Assembly: GCF_000496075.1 (NCBI RefSeq)
Contig: NZ_AWXZ01000004.1
Location: forward strand, 1 to 37,849
Direction of reading: 5' to 3'
DNA: 37,849 nucleotides
From: Lutibaculum baratangense AMV1
Lineage (GTDB): Bacteria; Pseudomonadota; Alphaproteobacteria; Rhizobiales; Tepidamorphaceae
Below the pieces are notes generated by a model. It did not search any database, was not told the origin of the DNA, and was given only the letters and a program-made list of their open reading frames with translations. This document shows positions 1 through 8,980 of this stretch, one piece after another (positions within the stretch are counted from its first letter, which is position 1; every line of letters begins with the position of its first letter). Both the position numbers and the translations under genes were made by a program.

Positions 1-39
1 GAGGTGGCGGAAGCGGTCGTTCGATCTGCATGGGCCGCA

Positions 40-68
40 GTCTCCTGCCGCCACCGGCGGCAGGAGAC
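40..68. terminator. Perfect GC-rich hairpin after the DUF305 gene
   Basis: Two 13-base arms (40-52 and 56-68) are perfect reverse complements around a 3-base loop. The hairpin lies 28 bases beyond the stop of the minus-strand DUF305 gene. There is no T-run on either side, so it is not a canonical intrinsic terminator; it may be an mRNA 3'-end stabiliser or a terminator that needs a factor. Confidence 0.5.
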
Positions 69-96
69 CTGGCCGAATGCGATCATCCGATCTTGG

Positions 97-960
97 TCAG
101 GTCGGCCCGCACCGGTAGAAGCCGCGGTAGCCGACACTGAGGCCCTGGTCGAGCTTGAACACGAGCTCCGCCTTCTGGCGCCAGTCGGCATCCTCGCCAA
201 GCATCCGCAGAGACAGGGTGGTGCCGGGAGCGGAAAACTCCGCCGTCCCCTCCTCCGGCTCGCCGGTGACATCGAGACTGACGAGGATCCCGTTGAGTTT
301 CATGGCTGCAGTATCCCCCTTCTGCGCGGCCCATAGGACTGGGTCCGACTCCGGGCTGCGATTGAAGGTGCATCGCTCCGCAGCATCGAGCACCTGGTCG
401 GCCTCGGCCTCAGGCATCGGCGCGAGGTCGAGCTTGGCGATCAGGGTGTTCGCGAGGGCGTCTTCTACCGTGCCTGGCGCGGCCGGCGGATCCTTGTAGA
501 TGCTCTCCACGACATTGCCCTTTGAAACCTCCGCGATGAGATACTGCATCTCGGCAATTTCCCGTCGCTGCGCTTCGATGATTTCATCGGCCAGCTTGCG
601 AACCCGCGGATCCCGGATCTGCGAGCGCTCGGACGTCATGACCGCAATCGAGTGGTGCGGAATCATCGCGCGCATGTAGCTCGGGCCGGACACGGTCACC
701 TGGCTGCGGACGAGCCATAGCGAAAGCGCGAAGACGATCGTTGCGCCCGCAAAAATCGCGACATTCAGCCCTTTGTTGGAATACATCCCGAGCATGTAGG
801 CGAGCATGATGACGGCCATGCTGGCCCCCATCAGGATCGCCATGTAGGTCCGCGTCTCTGAAAAGAAGAGGTGCTCCCATGCGTACGTGTTCACGTACAT
901 CAGGACGAACATCACCATCGTGGAGGTGAGGATCATCAGGCCGAAGCGGACGTAGGACAT
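97..960 (-). CDS. DUF305 family membrane protein
   Basis: The 287-residue protein begins with three likely membrane helices (about residues 5-25, 39-60 and 66-85). A DUF305 domain follows with the typical MIPHHSIAVMTSER segment; His102-His103 and the alternating Met/His residues are the usual candidates for metal binding. DUF305 proteins are common beside copper-resistance genes, but their biochemical role is not established. The ATG at 960 is preferred because AGGGAAA lies just upstream and the helices begin at once. It sits 20 bases behind the cytochrome c gene, so the two are probably one transcript, read away from a CsoR-type repressor. The C-terminal 120 residues, after the DUF305 part, look soluble and I do not recognise them. 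Confidence 0.85.
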   Translation of the reverse strand: MSYVRFGLMILTSTMVMFVLMYVNTYAWEHLFFSETRTYMAILMGASMAVIMLAYMLGMYSNKGLNVAIFAGATIVFALSLWLVRSQVTVSGPSYMRAMIPHHSIAVMTSERSQIRDPRVRKLADEIIEAQRREIAEMQYLIAEVSKGNVVESIYKDPPAAPGTVEDALANTLIAKLDLAPMPEAEADQVLDAAERCTFNRSPESDPVLWAAQKGDTAAMKLNGILVSLDVTGEPEEGTAEFSAPGTTLSLRMLGEDADWRQKAELVFKLDQGLSVGYRGFYRCGPT

Positions 961-980
961 GTGCGGATTTCCCTGATCTC

Positions 981-1565
981 TTAGGGCCGAGATGGTGCCG
1001 TTTCGCTGGCTGGCTCCCCTGTGGCCCGAGGCCGTTCTGCCTGGTCCCGAGGAGCGGCGCTCAATCGCTCGAACTCTTCGGCCGTCAGCCCCGGGAGGAC
1101 GCTCACGAAGGCAGTGAGAGCCGTGATCTCCTCCGGCGAGTGGTGTTCGCCGAAAGCCGGCATGCCCGTCATCTTGATGCCGTTGCTGACGATCCAGTGG
1201 ATCTCTTCCGGCTTCCACTCGGTGGCGGCCTCGGTCAGGTGCGGAGGCTCAGGCCGCATTCCTCGCGACCATTCCTCGGGTTCACCGCCCGGGATGCCGT
1301 GGCAGTGGGCACAGCTCTCCGCATAATGCCGCGCGCCGGCGGCGATGACCTCTTCGGCGAACTTTTCAGGAAGCTCGACCTCGCCCGCCCGGCTGGAGAT
1401 CGACCGGCGCATGGTCGTGTCGAACGTCCACCTGACCGCATCGAAGTGCTGGTCGGAGGCGGCGACGTTGTAGACGCCGGTATAGGCGACGGTGAGCCAT
1501 CCTGCGATCGCCACCAGGACGGCCCCGACGATGCCCAGCGCGAGACCCGCTCCAAAGCTCTTCAT
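981..1565 (-). CDS. Membrane-anchored monoheme cytochrome c
   Basis: The 194-residue protein has one N-terminal helix (about residues 5-28) that could act as uncleaved anchor or signal, then a small c-type cytochrome domain. The heme motif is CAHCH (Cys85, Cys88, His89); Met135 in TGMPAFGEHH is the likely distal ligand. It would carry electrons on the outer face of the inner membrane; the partner is unknown. It is the first gene of the minus-strand pair with the DUF305 protein, transcribed divergently from the CsoR-type gene, with a CsoR-like operator 61 bases upstream of its start. The tail after residue 160 is Pro/Arg/Ala-rich and probably disordered. Confidence 0.85.
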   Translation of the reverse strand: MKSFGAGLALGIVGAVLVAIAGWLTVAYTGVYNVAASDQHFDAVRWTFDTTMRRSISSRAGEVELPEKFAEEVIAAGARHYAESCAHCHGIPGGEPEEWSRGMRPEPPHLTEAATEWKPEEIHWIVSNGIKMTGMPAFGEHHSPEEITALTAFVSVLPGLTAEEFERLSAAPRDQAERPRATGEPASETAPSRP

Positions 1566-1625
1566 GAGTTTCGTCTCTCTCTCGTACCGGAATCTTTAGG
1601 GCAGCGCCCCCTCGGCAGCGGGCGG

Positions 1626-1642
1626 ATACCCGACGGGAGTAT
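1626..1642. promoter_or_regulatory. Candidate CsoR operator
   Basis: The sequence ATACCCGACGGGAGTAT has a CCCG-A-CGGG core flanked by AT-rich ends. From memory, copper-sensing CsoR proteins bind GC-tract pseudo-palindromes with TACCC...GGGTA-like ends, such as the site before Bacillus copZA. The site lies in the 161-base gap between the divergent cytochrome c and csoR-like genes, where it could control both. Binding is inferred. Confidence 0.5.
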
Positions 1643-1726
1643 GGCGAGAACGCACCTTTAGCTTCGGGGTTCCTCGAAACCGGAGGCTGGCGTCGGTCAT
1701 TTCCGAAGCCCCGGCGAAACAGCAGC

Positions 1727-2005
1727 ATGAAAATGAGAGAACGCAAGCAACCCGCCCTCCAACGCCTGGCCAGGCTCGAAGGCCAGGTGCGTGGTGTTAC
1801 ACGGATGATCGAGGAAGACCGCTATTGCGTGGATATTCTCAATCAGACGATGGCCGTCCGCTCCGCCCTGGCTCAAGTCGAGGTTCTGATCCTTCAGGAC
1901 CACGCGGACGAGTGCGTCGAGCAGGCCATCGCGTCGAGCGATCTGGAGGCCCAGCGGCAGAAATTCCGCGAACTCGTGGGCATCTTCGAGAAAGTCTGCG
2001 GATAG
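1727..2005 (+). CDS. csoR: CsoR/RcnR/FrmR-family metal-sensing repressor
   Basis: This 92-residue all-helical protein belongs to the DUF156 family of small repressors. The copper-type ligand set is complete: Cys34 (in RYCVDIL), His59 and Cys63 (in QDHADEC) match the Cys-His-Cys Cu(I) site of CsoR; the Ni/Co and formaldehyde sensors of the family use other residues. The start of LxRLEGQVRG at residue 14 is the usual N-terminal signature. When it binds Cu(I) it should release its operator. It faces the cytochrome c/DUF305 pair with a CsoR-like operator between them, and the D-2-hydroxyacid dehydrogenase follows 87 bases downstream on the same strand. Start choice is by family length; no strong ribosome site is visible. 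Confidence 0.85.
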   Translation: MKMRERKQPALQRLARLEGQVRGVTRMIEEDRYCVDILNQTMAVRSALAQVEVLILQDHADECVEQAIASSDLEAQRQKFRELVGIFEKVCG

Positions 2006-2006
2006 C

Positions 2007-2039
2007 CGACCTGCCACAGCAGGTGGTAAAGGCAGGTCG
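2007..2039. other. Stem-loop between csoR and the dehydrogenase gene
   Basis: Nine-base arms CGACCTGCC (2007-2015) and GGCAGGTCG (2031-2039) are perfect reverse complements around a 15-base spacer that contains a smaller CCAC/GTGG pair. It begins one base after the csoR stop codon. It lacks a T-run; it could limit read-through into the dehydrogenase gene or stabilise the csoR end. Confidence 0.4.
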
Positions 2040-2092
2040 AGTGCGGGAAGATCCACGACACCGGCTGTCTGGCGCCCGACCGGAGTGTTTCG

Positions 2093-3103
2093 ATGCGAGT
2101 GGCAGTTTTCGAGACCGAGGAATGGGAGCACGAGGCGTGCCTGCGGCTCGAGCCGCGGCATGCGGTGCAGTGCGTCCGGGAGCCGCTCGACCGCCGGACG
2201 GTCACCGGCTTCTCAGAGGCCGAGATCATAAGCCCTTTCGTTCACTCGCGGGTCGATGCGGCCGTGCTGGCCGAACTGCCGCACGTCGGGATGATCGCCA
2301 CACGATCGACCGGCTACGACCACATCGATCTCGACTGGTGCCGGGACCATGGGATCGTCGTCTGCAACGTGCCCGATTACGGGGATTCGACTGTGGCGGA
2401 ACACGCTTTCGCCCTGCTCCTTTCGGTTTCCCGAAAGATCGTGGACGCGGTCGATCGAACCCGTCACGGCAATTTCTCCCATAGCGGCCTTCGCGGCTTC
2501 GAGCTCAAGGGGCACACCATTGGTGTGGTGGGCACAGGGCGCATCGGCCGCCGCGTCATCGAGATCGCCCGCGGCTTCGGCATGAAGGTGCTGGCTTACG
2601 ACCTTCGTCCAGACCAGGCTGTCGCCGACCGGCTGGGCTTCGAATACGCGCATCTCGATGAAGTCCTTCGACAGGCGGACGTGCTCACGCTCCATATTCC
2701 TGCCAGTCCCGGAGCAGAGGCTCTCTTGTCCGACCGCGAATTCTCGCTGATGAGGCAGGGCGCCATCCTCATCAACACGGCGCGCGGAAACGTAGTCGAT
2801 ATCCCCGCCCTCGTCCGGGCTCTCGCGGACGGGAAACTTGGAGCAGCCGGCCTGGACGTCCTGCCCGAGGAGCCCCTCATTCGCGAAGAGGCGGAGATAT
2901 TCCGGACAGACGGCCCTTCGCAGGAGAGGAACCTGAGGGCGCTCGTGGCGAACCACGTGCTCCTGCGGTTTCCGAACGTGATCGTGACCCCGCACAATGC
3001 CTACAATACCGAATCCGCCGTCCACCGGATCATCGAGACGACGATCCGGAACATCGAGGCGTTCGCAGCGGGCGAACAGATGAATGTCGTCCGGAATGAC
3101 TGA
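2093..3103 (+). CDS. D-2-hydroxyacid dehydrogenase (D-lactate dehydrogenase-like)
   Basis: This 336-residue protein of the NAD-dependent D-isomer-specific 2-hydroxyacid dehydrogenase family has the nucleotide-binding motif GTGRIG at residues 147-152. The catalytic set is Arg231 (NTARGN), Glu259/260 (LDVLPEEP) and His301 (TPHNAYNTE). The STGYDHIDL and VAEHAFALLL segments are like those of fermentative D-lactate dehydrogenases, so pyruvate to D-lactate with NADH is the best guess, but other 2-keto acids cannot be excluded. GGAG lies 8 bases before the ATG. Its last 20 bases overlap the glgX start, suggesting coupled translation of a glycogen-using enzyme and a fermentative end step. Confidence 0.88.
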   Translation: MRVAVFETEEWEHEACLRLEPRHAVQCVREPLDRRTVTGFSEAEIISPFVHSRVDAAVLAELPHVGMIATRSTGYDHIDLDWCRDHGIVVCNVPDYGDSTVAEHAFALLLSVSRKIVDAVDRTRHGNFSHSGLRGFELKGHTIGVVGTGRIGRRVIEIARGFGMKVLAYDLRPDQAVADRLGFEYAHLDEVLRQADVLTLHIPASPGAEALLSDREFSLMRQGAILINTARGNVVDIPALVRALADGKLGAAGLDVLPEEPLIREEAEIFRTDGPSQERNLRALVANHVLLRFPNVIVTPHNAYNTESAVHRIIETTIRNIEAFAAGEQMNVVRND

Positions 3104-5225
3104 TCCGGTGCCGGTAGCGCGTACGCCCGAGCATGTTTGGTCAGGCGTGCACTCCCTGGACCAAGCGGCACCGCAGAGCTTCAGGGTCGGCCGGGGAGAG
3201 CCCTTGCCGCTGGGGGTGCACGAGTGCTGCGACGGCCTAAACGTTTCAACCTTCAGCCGGCACGCCAGCGCCGTCTGGTTGCTCCTCTTCGAGCGACAAA
3301 CGGACCTCGCGCCGTGCAAGGCCATTCCCCTCGACCCGCCACATCATCGGACGGGAGATGTCTGGCACGTGCGCCTCTCCGGCTCCCTGCCCGGCCGATA
3401 CTATGTTTTCCGGGCGGAGGGCCCATGGTCCCCTGCCGACGGTCACCGCTATGACGTCAGGCGCCCCCTCCTGGACCCGTATGCCGGGGCCATCTGCAGC
3501 CTCGAGCCGGATGGAAGACGGCCGCATGTCCCCGACGACGGCTCCGCGAAGCGCAGAGAGAGCGAGCTCCGCGGCGTGCTCACCGGGCATACCTGGGATT
3601 GGCAGGACACCTCCCCGCCGCGGCACGCCTGGCGCGACACGATCATTTACGAAGCCCACGTTCGCGGCCTGACGATCCATCCATCGTCCGGCGTGCGGAA
3701 TCCCGGCCAGTATCGCGGGATCATCGAGAAGATACCGTACTTCCAGGCTCTGGGCGTGACGGCGCTCGAGCTCATGCCGGTGCAATCGTTCGACCGAAGC
3801 GGAAACGGCAGGAGGAATCCGCAGACCGGAGAGGAACTCCAGAACTACTGGGGCTACAACCCGATCGCCCTGTTTGCGCCCATGGCGGACTACGCCGGCG
3901 ACGTCCCTCCGGGAGACGAAGCTGCCTCGTTCAAGCTGATGGTCCGCGAACTGCATCGCGCCGGCATCGAAGTCATCCTCGACGTCGTGTTCAACCACAC
4001 GGCCGAGGGCAATGAGAACGGCCCGACCTACAGCTTCCGGGGCCTCGACAATGCGATCTACTACATGCTCGGGAGCCGCGGCGAGTACCTCGACTACACA
4101 GGGTGCGGCAACACGCTGAACTGCAACCATCCCGTGGTCCGGAGCATGATCGTGGACTGCCTGCGCCACTGGGTCATTCACTACCACGTCGACGGCTTCA
4201 GGTTCGATCTCGCTTCGGTGCTGGGACGGGATGAGGAAGGCCGTCTCCTGCCCAACCCTCCCCTGCTCGAACAGATCGCCGAGGATCCGATCCTCAGGGA
4301 CGTAAAGCTCATAGCCGAAGCTTGGGACGCGGGCGGAGCCTTTCAGGTGGGAAGCTTCCCCGGACAGCGATGGGCGGAGTGGAACTGCCACTTCCGTGAC
4401 CATGTCCGCCGCTTCTGGCGCGGCGACGCCGGCATGACGGGCGCGTTCGCCTCGCGTCTGTCGGGCAGCAGCGACCTCTATCAGCACGGCGGCGAGAGCC
4501 CGGTGAACAGCGTCAACTTCATTACCAGTCACGACGGCTTCACGCTGAACGACCTCGTCTCCTACTCCCGGAAGAACAACGAGGCGAACGGCGAGGACAA
4601 CAGGGACGGCACGGACCAGAACTACAGCGAGAACAACGGATGCGAGGGACCCAGTACCGACCCGGAAGTGGAGGCGGCGCGGCTACGGCAGATCAAGAAC
4701 ATGCTCGCCACGCTCTTGCTCTCGCGAGGCATCCCGATGCTCCTCGGAGGCGACGAGTTCCGCAGGACGCAACTGGGCAACAACAACGCATACTGCCAGG
4801 ACAACGAGACCTCCTGGTACGACTGGACGCTGGCCGAACGGAATTCCGGGCTTCTGCGGTTCGTCCGCCGCGTGGTTGCCCTTCGCAAGGCGCACCCGGT
4901 GCTACGGTCGGAGCACTTCTACTCACCCTCCGAGCTCACATGGTTCGGGCGAGACGGGGGATTACCGGCCTGGCAGGGTTCAGAGAACAGGCTCGGCTGT
5001 ATGGTCGAGGCGGGGGACGGTCATCTCTGCCTGCTCTTCAACGCAACTCGGGACATCTGTCGGTTCGTGCTGCCACGAGGGGCGAATGGCGAGTGGACTG
5101 TCTTGCTGGATACATCCATGGAGGCACCCGACGACGCACCGGAGACCGGTCCCGCGGTTCCAGGAGGTGGAGCAGACGGTTTGCTGCTGAACAGCCGGAG
5201 CCTTGTGGTGTTGGAATCCCGCTAA
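3084..5225 (+). CDS. glgX: Glycogen debranching enzyme GlgX (GH13 isoamylase type)
   Basis: The 713-residue protein has the full GlgX layout: an N-terminal CBM48-like domain (about residues 20-130), then the GH13 barrel. Catalytic residues visible are Asp375 (nucleophile, FRFDLAS), Glu412 (acid/base, IAEAWD) and Asp484 (TSHDGF). It hydrolyses alpha-1,6 branches of phosphorylase-trimmed glycogen in the cytoplasm. Length is normal for the family. Two starts, ATG at 3084 and 3096, both lie inside the end of the dehydrogenase gene; the first is used here. No glycogen phosphorylase or synthase is in the window. The stop codon overlaps the stop of the convergent channel gene by four bases. Confidence 0.95.
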   Translation: MSSGMTDPVPVARTPEHVWSGVHSLDQAAPQSFRVGRGEPLPLGVHECCDGLNVSTFSRHASAVWLLLFERQTDLAPCKAIPLDPPHHRTGDVWHVRLSGSLPGRYYVFRAEGPWSPADGHRYDVRRPLLDPYAGAICSLEPDGRRPHVPDDGSAKRRESELRGVLTGHTWDWQDTSPPRHAWRDTIIYEAHVRGLTIHPSSGVRNPGQYRGIIEKIPYFQALGVTALELMPVQSFDRSGNGRRNPQTGEELQNYWGYNPIALFAPMADYAGDVPPGDEAASFKLMVRELHRAGIEVILDVVFNHTAEGNENGPTYSFRGLDNAIYYMLGSRGEYLDYTGCGNTLNCNHPVVRSMIVDCLRHWVIHYHVDGFRFDLASVLGRDEEGRLLPNPPLLEQIAEDPILRDVKLIAEAWDAGGAFQVGSFPGQRWAEWNCHFRDHVRRFWRGDAGMTGAFASRLSGSSDLYQHGGESPVNSVNFITSHDGFTLNDLVSYSRKNNEANGEDNRDGTDQNYSENNGCEGPSTDPEVEAARLRQIKNMLATLLLSRGIPMLLGGDEFRRTQLGNNNAYCQDNETSWYDWTLAERNSGLLRFVRRVVALRKAHPVLRSEHFYSPSELTWFGRDGGLPAWQGSENRLGCMVEAGDGHLCLLFNATRDICRFVLPRGANGEWTVLLDTSMEAPDDAPETGPAVPGGGADGLLLNSRSLVVLESR

Positions 5226-6229
5226 CCTTGTCGCTCCCCGAGGACATCTGGCCATGTCCACCCGTCGCTTTCCACGAAGGCCTTGAGATGACGCCGCTCG
5301 CGGTGGAGTACCAGGCGCGAGGGCTCGACGAGAGCCTCGTCTGCGAGGGGAAGTCCCTCGCGGCGCAGCGCCTCGAGATCGGGAAGCGAAGGCTCCTCGG
5401 CCGAGGCTTTGATGTGCGTGCTTTCGAGGGTCTGAAGAAATGAGGCGATGGCGAGCGAGCATCGCCTCATCGGCAGCTCCCGCGGCCGGTTCTCCTGCGG
5501 CACCCTCTCCTGGACAATTCGAAGAGCCTCGCTGAACGCCGCCAGCCGGACGGGAAGCGCGCTTGCGGCTTGCGGACTATGGAAATAGTGCAGCACGGGA
5601 TAGGCGAGATGCTGCTGTCCCTGGTGCAGAATGGGAGAGACGAGTTCGCTCGCCACTTGCTCCAGATCGAAGCGGCTACCGTCCCAGCAGTTTCGCAGGA
5701 TTGCGCTCGGGGAACTTCCGACGGTATCGATCGCAAGGGCGATCTGACGTCGCTCCGTCGCGGCCGAGACGATGGGGACGAAGTAGGTCACCGCCATCGT
5801 GAGCACGAGCAATCCGTTGCCTGCGCAGAGCGCGGTCAGGATCCGCCAGGTATCGCCGTCCGGGCGAAAGTCGCCGAGTCCCAGCGTGAAAAGCGTATAG
5901 CCGGCGAAGTAGACGATCTCGAGAGTGTCGGCCGGCGTCCCGTCCGACGCCGAAACAAGCGGAACCTCTGCCCCCAGAAAAACGAGCGACCAGCCTGCCC
6001 AGAGCCCGAGAATCCAGAGGGTGGCGATGCTCGCGAGGATCGCCATGCCGCCGTAGGCGAGCAAGTTGTGGGAAGTCCACCGGCGGTGCCACCAGAGGAA
6101 AAGCGTCCACAGGCGCGATCCCGCCAACGACGTCACCGGACCGGCGCCGCGTGTGGTGAGCGCCGTGACGAGGACGTCCCCGACGGTCGCGAAGATCAGC
6201 AGGGCTCCCAGAAGCGAAAGGAGAACCAT
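5222..6229 (-). CDS. Two-TM potassium-channel-like membrane protein
   Basis: The 335-residue protein has an N-terminal helix (about 1-20), further helices near 57-85, a pore loop and a final helix (about 131-155). The loop carries TLGLGDF (115-121), which resembles the potassium selectivity filter T-x-G-Y/F-G-D with Leu in place of the aromatic residue. The C-terminal 180 residues are soluble, without a clear RCK/TrkA domain. Two ATGs are close: 6244, and 6229 with GAGG five bases upstream; I choose 6229. The last four bases overlap the convergent glgX stop. Ion selectivity is uncertain because of the altered filter. Confidence 0.75.
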   Translation of the reverse strand: MVLLSLLGALLIFATVGDVLVTALTTRGAGPVTSLAGSRLWTLFLWWHRRWTSHNLLAYGGMAILASIATLWILGLWAGWSLVFLGAEVPLVSASDGTPADTLEIVYFAGYTLFTLGLGDFRPDGDTWRILTALCAGNGLLVLTMAVTYFVPIVSAATERRQIALAIDTVGSSPSAILRNCWDGSRFDLEQVASELVSPILHQGQQHLAYPVLHYFHSPQAASALPVRLAAFSEALRIVQERVPQENRPRELPMRRCSLAIASFLQTLESTHIKASAEEPSLPDLEALRREGLPLADEALVEPSRLVLHRERRHLKAFVESDGWTWPDVLGERQG

Positions 6230-6595
6230 CGAAACCTCATGCATGCAGGACAGATCCGGCGCGAGAGTCTGCCGGAACTCGCCGGCGGCGATGGGCCAAC
6301 GATGGCTCCTCGCGCGTTCAGCCGGGACATCCGGGACTGTACCACGACCGTCGCCCGAACGACGGCGGATCTCCATTGTTCCCGACAGGCTCAGTTAAAG
6401 CCCTGCCGTACAAGTTGGCCGTTCGCACCAACTCAGGAAGCAGCCGAACACGTGGTGACGACGCTGTTGCACCGAGCCGCGCTTTCCTTCGTTGACGCAC
6501 CTCAACAACCGACCGTCCTGTCTCTGGTAGAAGGCTGCATCATCCACTTGCAGATCATGGCCACGCCGCACCCTGCGGGCCTTTTGGAGACGGTC
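6230..6595. other. Divergent intergenic region
   Basis: These 366 bases separate the divergent channel and methyltransferase genes. An open frame runs upstream of the methyltransferase on the plus strand, but it is antisense to the channel gene and has no recognisable protein features. No convincing operator, RNA gene or hairpin was found; promoters for both genes should lie here. Confidence 0.5.
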
Positions 6596-7234
6596 ATGGA
6601 GCACTTCTATCAAGCCGGCGCCTGGGGGATCGCCGCGATCGTGATCGTCGCGGTGTCGTGGACCTTCTACCGATATTTCGCGCCTCGTGGCTGGCGCGAA
6701 TGGACGGTTTCGGGCCTGGTCCAGGCCTTCATCGTGTCGCTCTACGCCGAGATGTACGGCTTCCCCCTCACGATTTATCTGCTCGTGCGCTTCACAGGCC
6801 TCGACCGTGACTATGTGAGTGCCAATCTCTGGTCGACGCTGCTGGGCGTCGGCGAACTCGGCATGCTGATCGCAATGCTGGCCGGATACGCCCTCGTGAT
6901 CGTCGGCTTCGGTCTTTTCGCACAGGGCTGGCGGGAGGTGTATCGCGCTCGCAAGGAACACCGCCTTGCGACCAACGGCCTCTACTCGATCGTTCGTCAC
7001 CCGCAATACACGGGGCTTTTCCTTGCCCTTTTCGGCGAGGGCGTGATCCATTGGCCGACGTTGTTTTCGATCGTTCTCTTCCCGGTCATCGTCGTAGCCT
7101 ACGCAATACAGGCCAGACGCGAGGAGCGGCGCATGCTCGCTGAATTCGGCGACCAATATCGCATCTACATGGCTCGGACGCCTATGTTCGTTCCCGGGCG
7201 GGGGCAGTGGGGGTCGCTCGCCACGACCGGATAG
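6596..7234 (+). CDS. ICMT/PEMT-like membrane methyltransferase
   Basis: The 212-residue protein has about five hydrophobic segments and the C-terminal signature of the isoprenylcysteine carboxyl methyltransferase/phospholipid methyltransferase superfamily: NGLYSIVRHPQYTG (cofactor-binding RHPxY) and REERRMLAEFGDQY near the end. In bacteria such proteins are SAM-dependent methyltransferases of lipids or unknown small molecules; protein prenylation is not expected. The start at 6596 is preferred because GGAG lies seven bases upstream; an ATG at 6557 in the same frame has no ribosome site. It stands alone, 90 bases before the IS3 element. Confidence 0.82.
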   Translation: MEHFYQAGAWGIAAIVIVAVSWTFYRYFAPRGWREWTVSGLVQAFIVSLYAEMYGFPLTIYLLVRFTGLDRDYVSANLWSTLLGVGELGMLIAMLAGYALVIVGFGLFAQGWREVYRARKEHRLATNGLYSIVRHPQYTGLFLALFGEGVIHWPTLFSIVLFPVIVVAYAIQARREERRMLAEFGDQYRIYMARTPMFVPGRGQWGSLATTG

Positions 7235-7324
7235 AAGGTCGTCCTTCGTTCGGCGCACCAGGTCGTTCATGTGTCTCGCCGGCAGATGGCTCGAGACGAG
7301 TCGAAGTCGAGGCCGGCGACGCAC

Positions 7325-7351
7325 TGAACCGCGCCGGGTTTTCCGGAGACC
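7325..7351 (+). repeat. Left terminal inverted repeat of the IS3 element
   Basis: It begins TGAACCGCGCCGGG and matches the reverse complement of 8660-8686 at 25 of 27 bases. Confidence 0.85.
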
Positions 7352-7365
7352 GACTGGTTTGAGTC

Positions 7366-8303
<938 letters not shown>

Positions 8304-8307
<4 letters not shown>

Positions 8308-8633
8308 CGTTTGAATGGGCGGTCGAGCTCCGCCGTCGCAAAATACGCCGACGCCTTGCGCAGGATCTCGTTGGCCTGACGCAACTCGCGGACTTCGCGC
8401 TCGAGAGCCTTGATCCGGTCGCGCTCCTCGCTCGTCTGCCCGGGCCGAGCACCCTGATCGCGTTCGGCCTGGCGAACCCACTTGCGGAGCGTTTCGCCCG
8501 AACAGCCGATCTTGCCCGCGATGGATGAAATCGCCTCCCACTGCGACGCGTGCTCGCCCCGATGCTCCCGCACCATCCGGACGGCCCGCTCCCGGACTTC
8601 CGGCGAATATCTCTTCGATGTCGTCTTCGTCAT
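8304..8633 (-). CDS. IS3-family OrfA helix-turn-helix protein
   Basis: The 109-residue protein has an HTH domain in the first 60 residues ([14 protein letters not shown], then [16 protein letters not shown]) and a leucine-zipper-like coiled coil (about 68-95, [16 protein letters not shown]). In IS3 elements OrfA binds the ends and fuses to OrfB by programmed frameshift. The reading frame is intact, but its partner OrfB is not, so it could at most act on related elements. Confidence 0.9.
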
Positions 8634-8659
8634 GATGACCCCATTCTCTCAGGAATTGA

Positions 8660-8686
8660 GGTCTCCGGGAAACCCGGGGCGGTTCA
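8660..8686 (-). repeat. Right terminal inverted repeat of the IS3 element
   Basis: Read on the minus strand it begins TGAACCGCCCCGGG and pairs with 7325-7351 with two mismatches. The 294 bases from here to 8980 contain no recognisable gene on either strand. Confidence 0.85.
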
Positions 8687-8980
8687 CCGCTGCGATACCG
8701 GCCTCCGCCGCCTCTACCCGCCCTTCCGCGTCGCGCCCCTGTTCTCCGCTTGCCCGAGACGTTGAACCGCAGATCGGCCGCCTGCCTCGACCGATCACAA
8801 CAGCCGGCGCCGCACCACCTCGCGCCAGGCATGGAGTCGGATCCGCCCAAGGGGAGCCTCAGCTCCTGCCGACGCAGCGGGAAAGCCCGAAAGGCTGCAT
8901 CAACCGTTCGGCGGTAGAGATCCTGTTGTCTCAGCGATCTTCGCCACACGGTCTCCACGCCAGGCAGTCGGACGCAGCGA

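Noticed and set aside
5570-6595. N-terminal extension of the ICMT-like protein by over 300 residues
   Set aside because: That part is antisense to the channel gene, has low-complexity Arg/Glu-rich text and no ribosome site; GGAG before 6596 gives a normal family length.
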